Positions 33,429-45,137 of a DNA stretch of 64,000 nucleotides are shown here, in pieces (within the stretch, counting starts at the first letter, position 1; each line of letters starts with the position of its first letter). The notes beneath the pieces were generated by a model. The model was not told the origin of the DNA. It did no database searches and was given only the letters and a program-made list of their open reading frames with translations. Origin of the DNA: Agarophyton chilense. Taxonomy: Eukaryota > Rhodophyta > Florideophyceae > Gracilariales > Gracilariaceae. The position numbers and the translations under genes are program-made. The stretch covers positions 2,144,001 to 2,208,000 of the forward strand of contig JARGXX010000092.1 in assembly GCA_030374765.1 (NCBI GenBank), read 5' to 3'.

Positions 33429-35069
33429 ATGGATCCGAACGCCGGGTCCAACTTGTTTCAGCCCTTCTCTGTTGATGTGCCTTCTGGGGCTCCGTCCAAC
33501 ACTGCTGGTTCTGTGTCGCAGTCCATACCGTTCGTTCCCCACACCGTACACCGGATTCCGGTCGGTACCGCTACCTCAGCCAACCGTGGCTCCAATGCCG
33601 AACGCGGCTTACGTCGCCTCTGCGGGTGTGATTCGAGCTCCTTCTCGTCGTGCTCAGAGGAGCTACCCGCACCTCCCGACAACGTTGAACTTTTCGCGCA
33701 AGCGCCCTGGTTTGATCCAGTTGCTATCCGCGATGACTCGTTGATACAACAGTATGTACACGGTGGGTACTTCCCTGACGGTATTCCGGAACACGCGATT
33801 TATAGCGACGACTGGGCGAGCCATATTGCTTTGCCAGACAATGCGATTGCGCGATATTCAATGGAACCCTTGTCCGAAGCCCGTACGCGGTTCACCAAGC
33901 TGATTTACCAGCGTCTACACCGATTCATCAGTACGGTTCTCCTTCCGCAGGACTGGGAACTAGATACCTGGAAAGCCCGTACTGACGGTGAAGGTTACTC
34001 GTATATCGAGACACTCGTTGAATTCGATGTTAGCGGTTGGCGCGGTGTGCGCGGTGTGCGTGATGCAGCTCTCTGCTTTCATCAACCTCTTCTCCGTGCG
34101 GAGTTCCGCTTCCTTCGAAAGCGTGACATTCCCTATTGGGATTATCCCCGTTGGGAACGTCGTACTCGATCACGTTTGGGCTATTTGGTGCCGTATCAAA
34201 TGATCGAGTTTGACTGCATCCGGCGGAAGGCGCACTTCGGGCGCTACATCGGTATTCTGGAGCATTGGGCTGCGATCGAGAGTCCTCGTGGTTGCCCTGT
34301 GGAGCTCCGACCGGCGATCTCCTACATCGGGTCCGCGTTGGTTAAAGACCCGTTCTCGGGATATTGGACGGTGGTTTATACCGAGTTTATCGCCAAGATG
34401 GCCGTTTTCCTCCTGTGGGATGCTTATGATACATTTAGAATTTTGTACATGTCTCCCACAGCGCGAAAGTATGCGAGAGAACTCGATCTTTCCCTTGTCC
34501 TGGGATCCCGTGCGAACCATGCCGACTTCCTCCATCTTGTGGATTTGATCGACAGCGTCGATTGGTCTCGAGTGCCAGCTGATCAATCCGCTCGCTAAAC
34601 CGGTGCAAGAAACTACGACCATTCTCCTGGACGAACAGCAAGTGCTGGAGATTTCGTTTGGTACGACCCCTGGATGCGCCAGTTGATCACCTCCGAGCAG
34701 GCTCGCTTTCTTCGGGAGAACCCGCGTGACATGCCACCGAACCAGCTTACTGGATACTTGTACGATGCTACTCCATCCGAGAACGGAGAGGAACCGTATG
34801 AGGAAGCGCCGGGACCTGAGGCTGAACTCGGCTACGAGGACGAGCCAGAGCTGGCAGGCGTAGCGACTTCCGTCGATCAATCCGCAGCGGCGGGAGTTGC
34901 TCAAGAGTACGTTCATAGGTTTAACCAACAACCTAGTGCAGTGCCGGTCGAAGATCCAGGCTTGGATCCGCTGAGGCAGTTCCTCTTAGATGCGGGCTTT
35001 CCCGTGGACCAAGTTGAGGGTGATCGCGCACAGCTTCTTGCGAACCTGCGTGCTCGCACGTCTCTTTGA
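33429..35069 (+). pseudogene. Antisense ORF of Gypsy-2, family unknown, one in-frame stop
   Basis: About 546 codons from ATG 33429, on the strand opposite to pol, between pol and the 3' LTR. One TAA (34596-34598) interrupts it, and clear homology to the Gypsy-1 antisense ORF continues directly after, in the same frame (AGDFVWYDPW against AGDFIFFNPW). Other shared blocks are QAPWFDP, LLRAEFRFLRK, RSRLGYLVPYQ, HFGRYIGIL, VELRPAISYIGSAL, LLWDAYDTFR, DLIDSVDW and the C-terminal LRQFLLDAGF / LLANLRA. The N-terminus is Ser/Pro-rich, the middle Trp/Tyr/Arg-rich, the C-terminal third acidic. No known domain recognised. It converges on pol, 331 bases apart. Confidence 0.78.
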
Positions 35070-35162
35070 TAATCCTAGAAAAGACCCCTATTCAACACCC
35101 TTGCGGAGATATCTTGATACCAATAAACTCCGGTGACTTCGTGTCTTCACGTTCCCTTCTTA

Positions 35163-35300
35163 TCTTCTAGTCTTCATCTCTCTTATCGCTTCTCGAGTGC
35201 TTAACTTCTTCTTCTCGCTTCTCGAGTTCTTCAATCCTTCTTCTCGCTTCTCGAGTTCTTCAATCCTTCCTCTCGTTTCTCGAGTTTGTCCTAGGTGATA
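35163..35300 (+). repeat. 29-bp tandem repeat between pol and antisense ORF of Gypsy-2
   Basis: Four copies with period 29 (CTCGAG at 35192, 35221, 35250 and 35279) of a pyrimidine-rich unit containing TTCTCGCTTCTCGAGTTCTT. A weaker copy lies near 35350. It sits in the gap between the convergent genes. Confidence 0.8.
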
Positions 35301-35400
35301 ATCAGTAAATGTCATTTGCTTGCGTGTCTTCACGTTTCCTGTTCATGATTTCTCGTTTTCTTCTCGCCTTTCGAGTTTTTACTACCTTTGTAGCCCATAC

Positions 35401-38400
35401 TTAGAAATGGGATGTGCCCATGAGCCCGACTATCGAGGACTCGATCTCCCTGGGGTATGGTAATCGCATGCGTCGATGATATCGCACGAGTTGCGAACAG
35501 GGGATATGAGCTATAGGTTCCCACTTATCCACTTCTGGAGGAAAACCGTACCAACGGACTCGATACAGTAATTATCTAGTATCTTCATGCTCGCCATGTT
35601 CACTTATGCGATCCATAACATATTCCTGGGCGTTTCCCAATGCTTTCGCTGTTGGCGCGAGACTCCTGTTAACAGGTTTGAAATGCCTTAGGGCTGACCC
35701 AAGCGTCTCTGTGATAGCAGTCTCCGCGTCGCTAAGCGTTCGCTCGTCGACTAACTGTCGTTTTGACCGCAGGGGCAGTGTACTCATTCCTTGAGAACCT
35801 TTCTCAGATAAAGAGCTATCCTGTTTTCCAGGTTCCATAGAAGCTTACTTCTTGCTACTTCTCAATTCCATTCGTGGATGAACTTCCTTCGGTTTATCCG
35901 ATTGTGACCGCTGTTCGGTGGATGATGGTGCTTGCACCACGACAGGAAACGATACCTCTTCTTCTTCCTGCCCACGAGGGATGGGAGCAGATATCGGCGG
36001 AACAGCGAGTGGCGCTTCACCTGACGGTTCAGCCTGAAGCGGCAACGGCGCGCTTTCGCGTGAACTCGTTTCCAAGTCCTTGGGGCCGAATTCCAAAATA
36101 TCTCTCCTGCTTTCAGGTTCCATTTCTGTACTTACGGGTGTGCGCTTGCCACGGGGCAAATCCCGATATTTCGGAAGCTGTCCGTGATTTGCGTACGCAA
36201 CCGCCGGCGGTGGAAGATCAGGAGCATTCTCCTCCGCTCGAGCCATTTGTGGCGGTTCACTCTCCCCAGAGTCACTTGGGCTTTTACCTTGACGTTCCGT
36301 CGCACTTGCCTCCTTACTTCTACCAGATACCTGGACTTCCACTTGCGGGTCAGGCGCGACTTCAACGCGATCGCTCGATACACGTTCAACGTCCTCACCT
36401 GTCTTGATGACCACTGTGTCTTGATCAAGGTACACCACTTTGAAGGGTCCAGCCGCTATCGGCAACAACTTATGACGAGATTCTTCCTGTTTGTCCGGGC
36501 TTTCAACTCGCACGAAGACGTGACCCCCTACTCGGATTGCCGGATTTCCTCTTCGCCTTCTAGCGTCATAGTTTCGCTTATAGCGAGCTTGCGTCTTTGA
36601 TAACTCCTTAGCGGCTTCTTCCGCTCTGGCCTTCAGGTCATTCCTCCATTTCATATGGTACTTAGCCGGGGTCGGCGCGTCCAATTCTGTCTCGTCGTCG
36701 AGTGCAACCGGTAAAGCCGGAGGGTTACGTGAGAGCACGAGGTCGAACGGTGCCGTCTTTGTAGAGGTATGCACTTGCGTATTGTACGCGTAGCACAGAG
36801 TATCTGTGAACATGTCCCATTCTTTCGGGTGGTCCGCGATGTAGTGTCGTAATGCTGCTATCAGCGTGCGGTTGAAACGCTCCACCTGACCGTTGCATTG
36901 CGGATGATAGGTCGTGGTAAACACGTTTCGAATGCCTATAATGCGGCAAACATTCTGAAAGAACTTCGCAACGAATTGCTTCCCATTATCTGATAACAGA
37001 ACTTGTGGTGGTCCGTATATAAATACCCAGTGTTTGATAAACGCCTGTGCGACTACGGTTGCGGTTATCCGCTTCAGCGGCACAGTCCGCACTAGCCTCG
37101 AGAAGCGGTCGGTGATTACCAATAGGTAGCGATAACCTCGCCTTGAGCGAATCAATTCCCCTAGGATGTCGATACTGACGTATTGTAAAGGCGCTTTGGC
37201 CTGGAATAACGTCATCGGTTTCCGCTTCCTGTAAAGCTTCACGCGATTCTTCGCACATGTTGTACACAACCTCACTGTAGCATGGCAGTCCATTGCCAAA
37301 GTAGGCCAGTAAAAATCTCTTCTTAGAGTCATGAACAACTTCGTTCCTCCTGGATGACCAGACAGCCTGCTGTAGTGTGCCAGATGGAGTACTCGACTCT
37401 TCAAGACGTGTGGAATCACGATTTTATCTTGTTTTTCGACATGTCTTAACAGTATTCCTCGTGAATCGAGAGAAAAGGGGAGCTCCTCCCCCCCGTTAAG
37501 ACGAGAGCGTATCGACGCACAAAACGTATCGGCGTGTTGCTCATTGAGGAGCTCAGTGCACGAGAATCGCCCGAGTTGAACTGAAGGGTCAGTGTCTGCT
37601 AATGCAAGTAACGGTTCTGCATCCGAATAATCATCAAGAGTCTCTTGTTCCTCTTCTTCAAAAGATGGTGAATGGGTCTCCATGTAGAAGCAAGGTATCT
37701 CTTCATCGATTTCGCCTTGGGTTTCGCCCAGTGTTTTGAGTCGCGATAGCGCGTCAGCTTGGACATTGGCCAATCCCTTCTTATACTTCACTTCGAAATC
37801 GAATTCAGAAAGGCGTAAGCGCCATCGTGTGAGACGACCAGACGGGTCTGTAATGGACAGTAACCATCGTAGAGACGAATGATCCGTGTTGACGGTAAAA
37901 CGTTCTCCTTGGAGATACGGTGGCAATGTGGTTAGAGCCCAAACGACTGCAAGGCATTCCTTTTCTGAAACTGAATACTTCTTCTCAGCTGCGTTCAGCG
38001 ATCTTGACCAGCAACCAAAGGGTTTGCGTTCACCATCAGGATGTGTTTGAAAAAGGGCACACCCTACTTGGTACTCGCTAGAGTCGGTATCCACTGAGTA
38101 TGGCAGGTTGTGGATGGGCAGCGCCAAGTCTGGGGCTGTAATAATCTTTGTCTTCAGCGTGTCGAACGATTCCACTTCAGCTTATCTGAATTGTTCCAGC
38201 TGTACTGGTAGTCCTTTACGCAGCTTTGCGTTGAGCGGTGCCGCTATATGCGAGTATCGCGGCACGAATCGTCGGTAGACGTTGCACAAGCCGAGGAAAG
38301 AACGCAATTGCTTCTGTGTCGACGGAGGTTGTACTTCGCGGAGAGCCGCTGTTTCGGCCTCTTGAATGGCAAGCTGTCCCGGCTTGATCACATGTCCTAC

Positions 38401-40158
38401 GTACCGGACGGTGCCAGCGAACCATTCGCGTTTCTTGAACTTCAAGGTGATACCTGCGCTTTGTAGTGCTTTGAGGATCTCCTCGACATGCCGGAAATGG
38501 CTTTCCACATCCTCGGAAAAGATGATCACATCGTCCAAAATAGACTAAACAAGTCTACCACTTGTATCTTGAGAGCAAGATGTCCAGAGTACGCTGGAAA
38601 GTAGCCGGTGCATTCGTTAAGCCAAAGGGCATCCTTTTGAAACGGTAGAGACCGGCGTGACACGCAAATGCAGTTTTATCTTGGTCTTCTTCCGCTACAG
38701 GCACCTGCCAATAGCCAGAGTTGGCTTCCAACGTGGTGAACACGTTCCCTTCTCCTAAGCTGTCAATACATTCGTCCATTCGAGACAACGGGTATGTATC
38801 CCGAACTGTAACTGCGTTCAGTTTTCGATAATCGATACAGAATCGTAAAGAACCATCAGGTTTTGGAACCAGCACCACTGGTGAGGCCCAAGCAGATTGA
38901 GCTGCTTCGATTACTCCTTCGAGATGGGTCGTGACCCTGGGACCAAATCAATGTGGTGTTCCGTAGCGGAGATCTCTCCTAGTTTTCCACTCCAAATGGA
39001 TGTATACTTCTTCAGCATAGACCTGATCTTCGTTCTGTAGTGTTTCGACACATGTGCTAAGTCTAGCTCATCGACCAGGCTCTCTGGATCCTTTGCCGTT
39101 TGCAATTGATCTCCAGACGGAGCTTGCAGTTCTTTGACGGTGTCACCGACATGGGTTAATCCCAATACTTCCGCAGTAGAAATATGAGAAGGGACCACCA
39201 CTGTAGGATGAAGCAAAGCTGTTGCAACAACCTGATTTTTCTGTATCTGATAATCGTTATCGGTGAAGTTACTCACTAGTATCCAAAAGGGGCTACCAGG
39301 ATCAACCTGAACAATGCCGTTAGCGACTAGCAATCCACGGGATTCGTACATCCGAGTATTCGGTTGAATTACCACGAGTCCGTGTCGTTCTGTTCTTACT
39401 TGAACCCAAGTTTGGGTTTGCGCCTTCAGCATGGCACTCTTCGCTACTCGAATCCTCGGCGAGACACGTCCTCGGGATTTCCCGTATTCCATAGATGGTG
39501 AAAGTGGAGGTGCTTCGGGGCAACGACGCATTGGCTTGCGAACAATTGGTACCATTGATCCATCATCTAGTTCCACTAGTTTTTTTCGCGAGCGAATGGC
39601 TTCGACAAACTTGTCGCAATAATCACATCCCAGTACCACTGGTGCAGCTAACGTCTTACAGACGATGAAGTCGACTAGGACTACAAAGCGTCCCAAACGC
39701 ACCACGAGTCGAACTGTTCCCAGTGTCTTCACAGCATTTTTGTTCGCATCCCGGATGTCCAGTAAAGGACCGTATCGAATACGTTCTAAGTCAGCAGGAG
39801 CGAGCGGAGCGAGCTCGGATTCCTGTATAAAGTTCGGACCAGCACCTGTGTCCAGGATAGTCAATCGACGAGATAACAGATTCCTGTCAGAGCCAATGTC
39901 GGCATAGACCTTATAGTTTTTTTTAGACACTACCATGAGGTAACTTTCCCGTCTTGACGGGCGAGTATAGCGTCTCCAAGGACGATGTAACTCACAGTCA
40001 AACTGTACTCGCTTTCCGTCCGGCGGATTGATTCCGTACGGCGGAAATTTGGGAGGCCTCAAGAGAATCTTGGGCTTCCAAGCGCGGGAGCAGGGAGGCG
40101 AGCTCTCCCTGGTCAGCACTACGGGATCGACTAGTGCCGACCCCCTAGGGGCTCCCTC
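35401..40158 (-). pseudogene. Gypsy-2 pol with chromodomain, broken
   Basis: Protease LDTGAGPNF (near 39860), RT, RNase H (VDTDSSEY, SEKECLAVVWAL, NTDHSSLRW), integrase with HHCC finger (HYSRLSGH, CTTC) and DDE in YVSIDIL, LSDNGKQF and NGQVERFN, then a C-terminal chromodomain (RVRWYGFPPEVDKWEP). Breaks are a deletion of about 70 bases with a frameshift near 38900 at the RT start, TAG 38555-38557, one extra base near 38540 inside the YLDD active site, TAA 38182-38184, TAA 35845-35847, and TAA 35572-35574 inside the chromodomain. The frame after the last stop reaches TAA 35401-35403. Confidence 0.9.
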
Positions 40159-40160
40159 AC

Positions 40161-42200
40161 TTAGTTTTCCGGTTGCACCGGCTTATTCGCCTCAAAGGCG
40201 CCTATTCCTACCGGGGTTCCGGGTTGTAACACTTCAGCATTCTGAGCAACCGGCTTGTCCGACCGGCGCATTGGTGTCTGAGAAAACCAAGTTTTGGCTT
40301 TCCAATACATGCCCCCCGGTACGCGGCTCCTTTCCTCTTTTGAGAGTGCTTCATAATTCGTCATGATACGACTCAGATCCTTTGCAGGAAGCGTGCATTC
40401 TGCACTCAAATGGTGTTTTACATAACATGAATAACATATCAAACCGTCACGACGGTTGGTCAACATAGGTTGTGAACGGTATGTCGTGCGGGTATCCATC
40501 CATTCGTGTTTCCTGTTCTTAAAACCTCCTTGTGGTGGCACCGTGTAGGGACGGTACATAGGGCGACGGCCCTCCATAGCCATTAGGGCTTCCTCGTCCT
40601 GAGACTCCGAGTGTGGGAGATCCACTGTAGGTACAGAAGAGTCCGTATATTCCATTAAATGGACCGCTTCCTCATGGGAGTCACTCCCTTTGGGTTCCAA
40701 CGACGAATCTCGTGAGTGCACTGGAGATTCCAGGTGTAGCAGTTTGCTGCGCTGATTAACTCTGGCGGAGATCTTCTCCTTACACATTGAGGTTCCGAAA
40801 GCCACTGAACAACGGGGGATACCACGCGCTCTGGCTGCGTCTCCTTCAGCTTTCGCAAACTGAATTAACTCCAAAAAGGAGACTCTTCCATGCTTCTCTC
40901 GATATCGGGCTACCAACGACTTGATGCTCGGGTCCAGCCCGTCGATGTCCAGGGTAATCTTGTCCTCCGTCGAGTGGAAGTTTCCACAGCGGACTGAAGC
41001 TTTGTTAAGCCTTGAGCTGTACTCAGCTTCGCCCTCCTCCGGCTTTTGGGTCACATCCCTTAGGTCCAAGATCGCCTGACGTATCGCGTTTGAAGTCGCG
41101 TAACTGCGCAGCAAATACTGCACCGCCTCTGGCCATGAGGTAACGCCGCCTTCATCGGCTGTCAATGATCCGCAAACGGAACGATATTGCTCTAAAGCAA
41201 AACCCTTCAAAAAGTGTGGTAAAGACACAAATGCCTGTGGTTCACTCATCTCTAGAGTGTCTGTTTCGGCAGCGAATCGAGTGAGAAACTCGATAACGAG
41301 AATGGGGGTTTTCCCATTAAACGTTAAATCATTAAGGCCGATCTTCAATCGTTTGATGTGATCCTTCACCTTCGCGGTTTCGCGTCCTCAGCGCTTCTTG
41401 CTCTTCACCTTCAGACGGTAGTACCTGTAATTTAGGACCTTCCCATAAAGCGGATTCGTGCACGGGAGCACCTTCAATCCTCTGTACGGTGAGCCTTTTT
41501 TTCACATTAACCACGAAGACGTGTTCTTCTTCCGAGATCGGGCCCTTCGATGACCATCATCACTGTCGTCGTCATCTGACGTATCTGAATCATCAGAATC
41601 ATCAGTACTGGAACTGAAACCCTCCGTACTTGACGATTCATCACTCGAATCACGTGCGGACTTCCGCTTCTTACGTCGTGAATTCGACTTCTTCGAACGA
41701 GCTTCCTTCAAAGGAGCTCCTTCCTCTTCCAGCATGACTGGTTTAGCAGCAGTCTGCGCATGAACCGCCGCCTCCAGGCGTTCTAAAAGAGGGTTAACTC
41801 GAGTGAGGACTTCCTCTACATCCACGGTTTAGCCGGGTAGCGCATCGGGCGTATTCCCGTACCTCTCCAGTAGATGGTTCAAATCCTCACGTAATGTTTT
41901 CACTGATGCAGAGACCTGCTTCCCATCGTCTTGACGAACGAGTGCATGATTCGCACTGCGTAATTGTTCGACATCAGCGATAAGAGCAACGATCTGCGAT
42001 TCCAACGCAACCATGCGCACACGCGAAGCGCTTGACTCAGACTTGAGACGACGCACTTCCCTGCGCAAATCATCCTCTTTTTCAGGTCCGACGACCTCAG
42101 GGTCAACTACGGCTTCTGTGGTGGGCGTGACTGCCGCTGCCACAGGGGCCGGTACATCCGAGAGATCTCGTTCATCATTCACCGAGCGTGAGCGCGACAT
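40161..42200 (-). pseudogene. Gypsy-2 gag, broken
   Basis: A single frame from ATG 42200 interrupted by TAA 41829-41831, TGA 41502-41504 and TGA near 41388. It has a coiled-coil N-terminal part, a Ser/Asp-rich acidic run, the gag core (WPEAVQYLLRSYAT) near 41100, and a complete CCHC knuckle, CYSCYVKHHLSAEC, near 40430. The gag core is clearly homologous to that of Gypsy-1. Pol follows in the -1 frame. Confidence 0.85.
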
Positions 42201-42509
42201 CGCTTGACGATACAGCCGCTCTCAAGCTTCAACAGATGAGGCGAGCCTCGGTTTCGGGGGTGTTCCCACAGGACCGGGGCGATCAGTACTCGACGGGCTT
42301 CGGGTCTTCGGCATCCTCGACCAAACCTGAGTCCAGGTGCGAACCAAATGGTGTCTTCGACTTCTCGACCACGTGTTCAACCACGATGAATTCCGCAATT
42401 GCCGGAGGTGGTTCGATAAACAATAACTGTAGTGATTCCACTTCTTCCAAGTATCGATATCGATTCCACGTTCCAGGAACGAATTGTTCAGTGCAGCTGA
42501 CCACAGTGG

Positions 42510-42527
42510 TTCTAAGTCTGGAGACCA
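42510..42527 (-). promoter_or_regulatory. Primer-binding-site candidate of Gypsy-2
   Basis: Reads TGGTCTCCAGACTTAGAA on the element's strand, two bases inside the 5' LTR. It differs by one base from the motif in Gypsy-1 and Gypsy-3. Confidence 0.6.
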
Positions 42528-42529
42528 CT

Positions 42530-43196
42530 TGTAGTATCCGCTCTAACGGAGAGAGAAGACATTTGCAACAGCGTTCGGACTGCCGATGGGTCGCTTGCGG
42601 CGAAAGAAAAGGGGTGGTAGAGCTACAACACCAGCGAGCTGGAAGTGGGGTGTAAGGCCACTACTCGCCATCGAGGGTGAACAGTGCAACTGTAAAACGT
42701 TGATGGAAGGTAGGTACGAGACGGCTCGTGAAGTGGTTGGGGGCTGACTATCTATTATAGCTCGTCCGGATCTCCGGTTAAGGATTCCTAAGCGAGGAAC
42801 AGAATAGTCATGATGCCCATGTTGTCTCCTCTACTTGGAGTCGGCGCTTACCCCTGGTGCACTATATACTGTGTGCCAGGGTGAGTGCCCAAATAAATAT
42901 ATAAATAATACCCAGTGGTCAGCCACTTAGCCAGACCACTGTATGGGTACGGTTCCTAATGGACGTCCAGCTACAAAGGGTAGTAAAACCTGACACGTGG
43001 ATCGCCACTACATGCGTCGTTGCAAGCCACTCCACTCGTGATACCACGTGTCCCAACACTGTACCCTGCCTCCTGGCATCCTACGCGGTGTGCCGTTTCG
43101 TATCACAACTTTGATGACATCACTCACTTATGAGTTCCAACGGCGACTTCGCGAAAAATCATCCTATCGGATTCCCCGACATAATAGAATACTACA
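42530..43196 (-). repeat. Gypsy-2 5' LTR
   Basis: 667-bp partner of 32590-33305 with an internal deletion, lying upstream of gag on the minus strand. Confidence 0.93.
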
Positions 43197-43257
43197 CCAT
43201 GGGCCACCATCTTGGGGCATGGAACCCTGAGGCTTAAGATCAAATATGGCAAAGACT

Positions 43258-44618
43258 TCAAACCCTGGTTGAAGAACCTTCTTGGTGACGACTTTTCTTC
43301 CCGCGGCGAGCGCGTTTCTCATCTTTCCTTCCTGGGAGCAAGCGCATTACGCGACAGTCCGCAATATGACTGAAAGAACGGTCTGACCCAACACAGGACT
43401 CGAGAGCAACCTGAGTGAGATCCATGTGATACTTTTCTACTGAATCAATAATCATGTTGCGCTCCCCATCTATCAAATCGCATACAGGTATCCGTCAATC
43501 GCCTGAAAACTGGCAAGGAAGACCTTCCCACTATCGCCGAAGTTATCCAAATCGAAGTTCTCTTCTCGGCGTCCAGTCCCATCGCGAAGGTAATCGAGGC
43601 TAATAACACTGGTCTTTTCCCGAACAAACCTTTGCATATCCTTGAGGTCCCAAAACTTCCCTCGGACCTCCCTTCGCGCCTTCCGGTTCCAATATTCAAG
43701 CTCAAGAATATCACCAAACCCAAGACCTGCAACGGCGTTCAAGTACATCTCATTATCGTCTGCGTTCTTCCTAACGCGATCGACGAGATACGCCCAACAC
43801 TCAGCAGCATTCTCGGACCCAATGGTGAGAGCTAACGCATTACTTAAAGAAGCTTGAAGGCACATAAACTTCTCGTCGCGAAACTGCACAGACGTATGAC
43901 GGAGATGGAAACTTCGGACGCCCGGCGATGGCATCCGCGCTTCGGGTTGCAGCACGGTGAGCCTTTGACCTGGCTTTGCGCTGCAAGTAACTAGAATGCT
44001 ATTGATCGCTTCATACCGGTCCTTACCTCCCCAATGGAATGTTCCCTCTGCTGCTTCGCCATCATACGTCACCCTACTTCTCGACGCACCACCTCCAACT
44101 GCCTGACTGTACCCGATTCGGAAAGTATGCATATCGATGTGGCACACTACGTTAGTGCCATGCTCCAGAGCATAGAACTGGTCCTTAATCTCACCACGAC
44201 CTCCTCTCGACAACCATACCTTCTCGATCATCCAATCGTTATACTCAATACTGGTATCGGGATCGTCGTCGTCATCCAAAGCATCTGTAAGACCCAATTG
44301 GAACAGCATCAACCCTCCTAATTGCATGCCACGATACTGCCGGATAAAATGAGGTATCCTGCGCCCGAGCAGAATAATGCCTTCGTTTTCGCTAGATCGC
44401 ACGAGGTTATTGCTGCCCTCGAAAGTGATTGCGTAGATTTTTCTCACGCCGCGCTGCGGTTTGGAACAGAGAAGCTTGACAATATTCTTGTTACGGTATT
44501 GGTCAAGATGTGTCTCGCTTGTAATTCTTGCCGCTTTGCCTGCAAGCTGGCGCCGTGGGGTTTTTCCGCCAACAGATTTGCGAGCCGTCTGCTCAGTGCG
44601 TGCCATCGATGGATTCAC
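43258..44618 (-). pseudogene. Copia antisense ORF: histone H3-tail-like N-terminus plus unknown protein
   Basis: From ATG 44618 (or ATG 44606, which starts the tail) the protein begins MARTEQTARKSVGGKTPRR and keeps the H3 pattern to about residue 26. Lys9, Ser10, Lys14 and Lys23 equivalents are kept, Lys4 is Glu and Lys27 is Ile. The histone fold does not follow. Instead come about 420 residues I do not recognise, with a DDDDD run, a Cys in KFMCLQASLSNALAL, a late FQAIDGYLYAI and, after one frameshift at about 43475, DGERNMIIDS...LESCVG and a basic tail. The Cys, the DG-x-YAI and the IID segments resemble the layout of a papain-fold cysteine protease, with Tyr at the expected His. It ends 20 bases from the end of copia pol in the empty site, so it belongs to the copia element. 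Confidence 0.7.
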
Positions 44619-44926
44619 CTGACCAGAAGTCGCCCACGCTGTCCGGAGAGAGGTGACACGTCGAGTTCCGCGTCAAGGTTTCACACCTTTAGATGGAAGC
44701 AGTGACGTCGCAAATCTGGCGTTTTGGCGCGTGCGCGGTTCCCAAAAAGAAATAGAGCGGTATTTGCAAAACGCTGAAGGCACACAGGGGAGATCTTCTT
44801 GGAAATAACTGGCCCGCGAGGAAGATGCGCCATAAAATATCGCGCTTAGGGTCAGAAAGTGAGTTGCTGAGCATTTGGCCACACTCCAAAAAATCAAATT
44901 TTATTGTACCGCGCCAAGGCTGGGGG

Positions 44927-45132
44927 TGTGCAATACACGATTGCCACCTGGCACAATGCCGCCGGCGCTGCATACTAAACCTCACTCTTGCTCCACCCCG
45001 AGATACTGGGGACAGAGGAGCAAGAGGGGACCTTGTGCCCCTTCCACCTTCCTCGGTTCCACCGCGGGTTGCGAGTGCATGCTAGACACCAGACCAACAG
45101 CCCTCCCGCTCTGCGTACGACTGCTTCCCATA
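44927..45132 (+). repeat. Copia 3' LTR
   Basis: 206-bp partner of 27218-27423, followed by the ATAAT duplication at 45133-45137. Confidence 0.92.
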
Positions 45133-45137
45133 ATAAT

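Larger units (their letters stand above)
32590..43196 (-). mobile_element. Gypsy-2: Ty3/gypsy chromovirus inserted in the copia element
   Basis: Minus-strand element: 5' LTR 42530-43196, primer-site-like motif 42510-42527, gag, pol with a chromodomain, an antisense ORF, and 3' LTR 32590-33305. The target duplication is CTATG / CCATG (32585-32589 and 43197-43201), with one mismatch. LTR ends are TGTAGTAT...ATACTACA. The two LTRs differ in length by about 50 bases, mainly one deletion in the 5' copy. All genes carry breaks. Confidence 0.93.
27218..45132 (+). mobile_element. Ty1/copia retrotransposon split by Gypsy-2
   Basis: Two 206-bp LTRs (27218-27423 and 44927-45132) with a perfect 5-bp target duplication ATAAT (27213-27217 and 45133-45137). 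Plus-strand gag and pol in copia order (protease, integrase, RT, RNase H), then a minus-strand ORF starting with a histone H3-like tail. Gypsy-2 (32590-43196) interrupts the end of pol. Without it the element is 7.3 kb. A G-rich tract (GGCTGGGGG) directly before the 3' LTR is a likely polypurine tract. The pol sequence fits copia lineages reported from red algae and fungi. Confidence 0.93.

Noticed and set aside
35163-35300. CRISPR-like array
   Set aside because: Direct tandem repeats without unique spacers, in a eukaryotic retrotransposon.
44530-44618. A normal histone H3 gene
   Set aside because: Only the tail is present; the histone fold does not follow and the rest of the ORF is unrelated.
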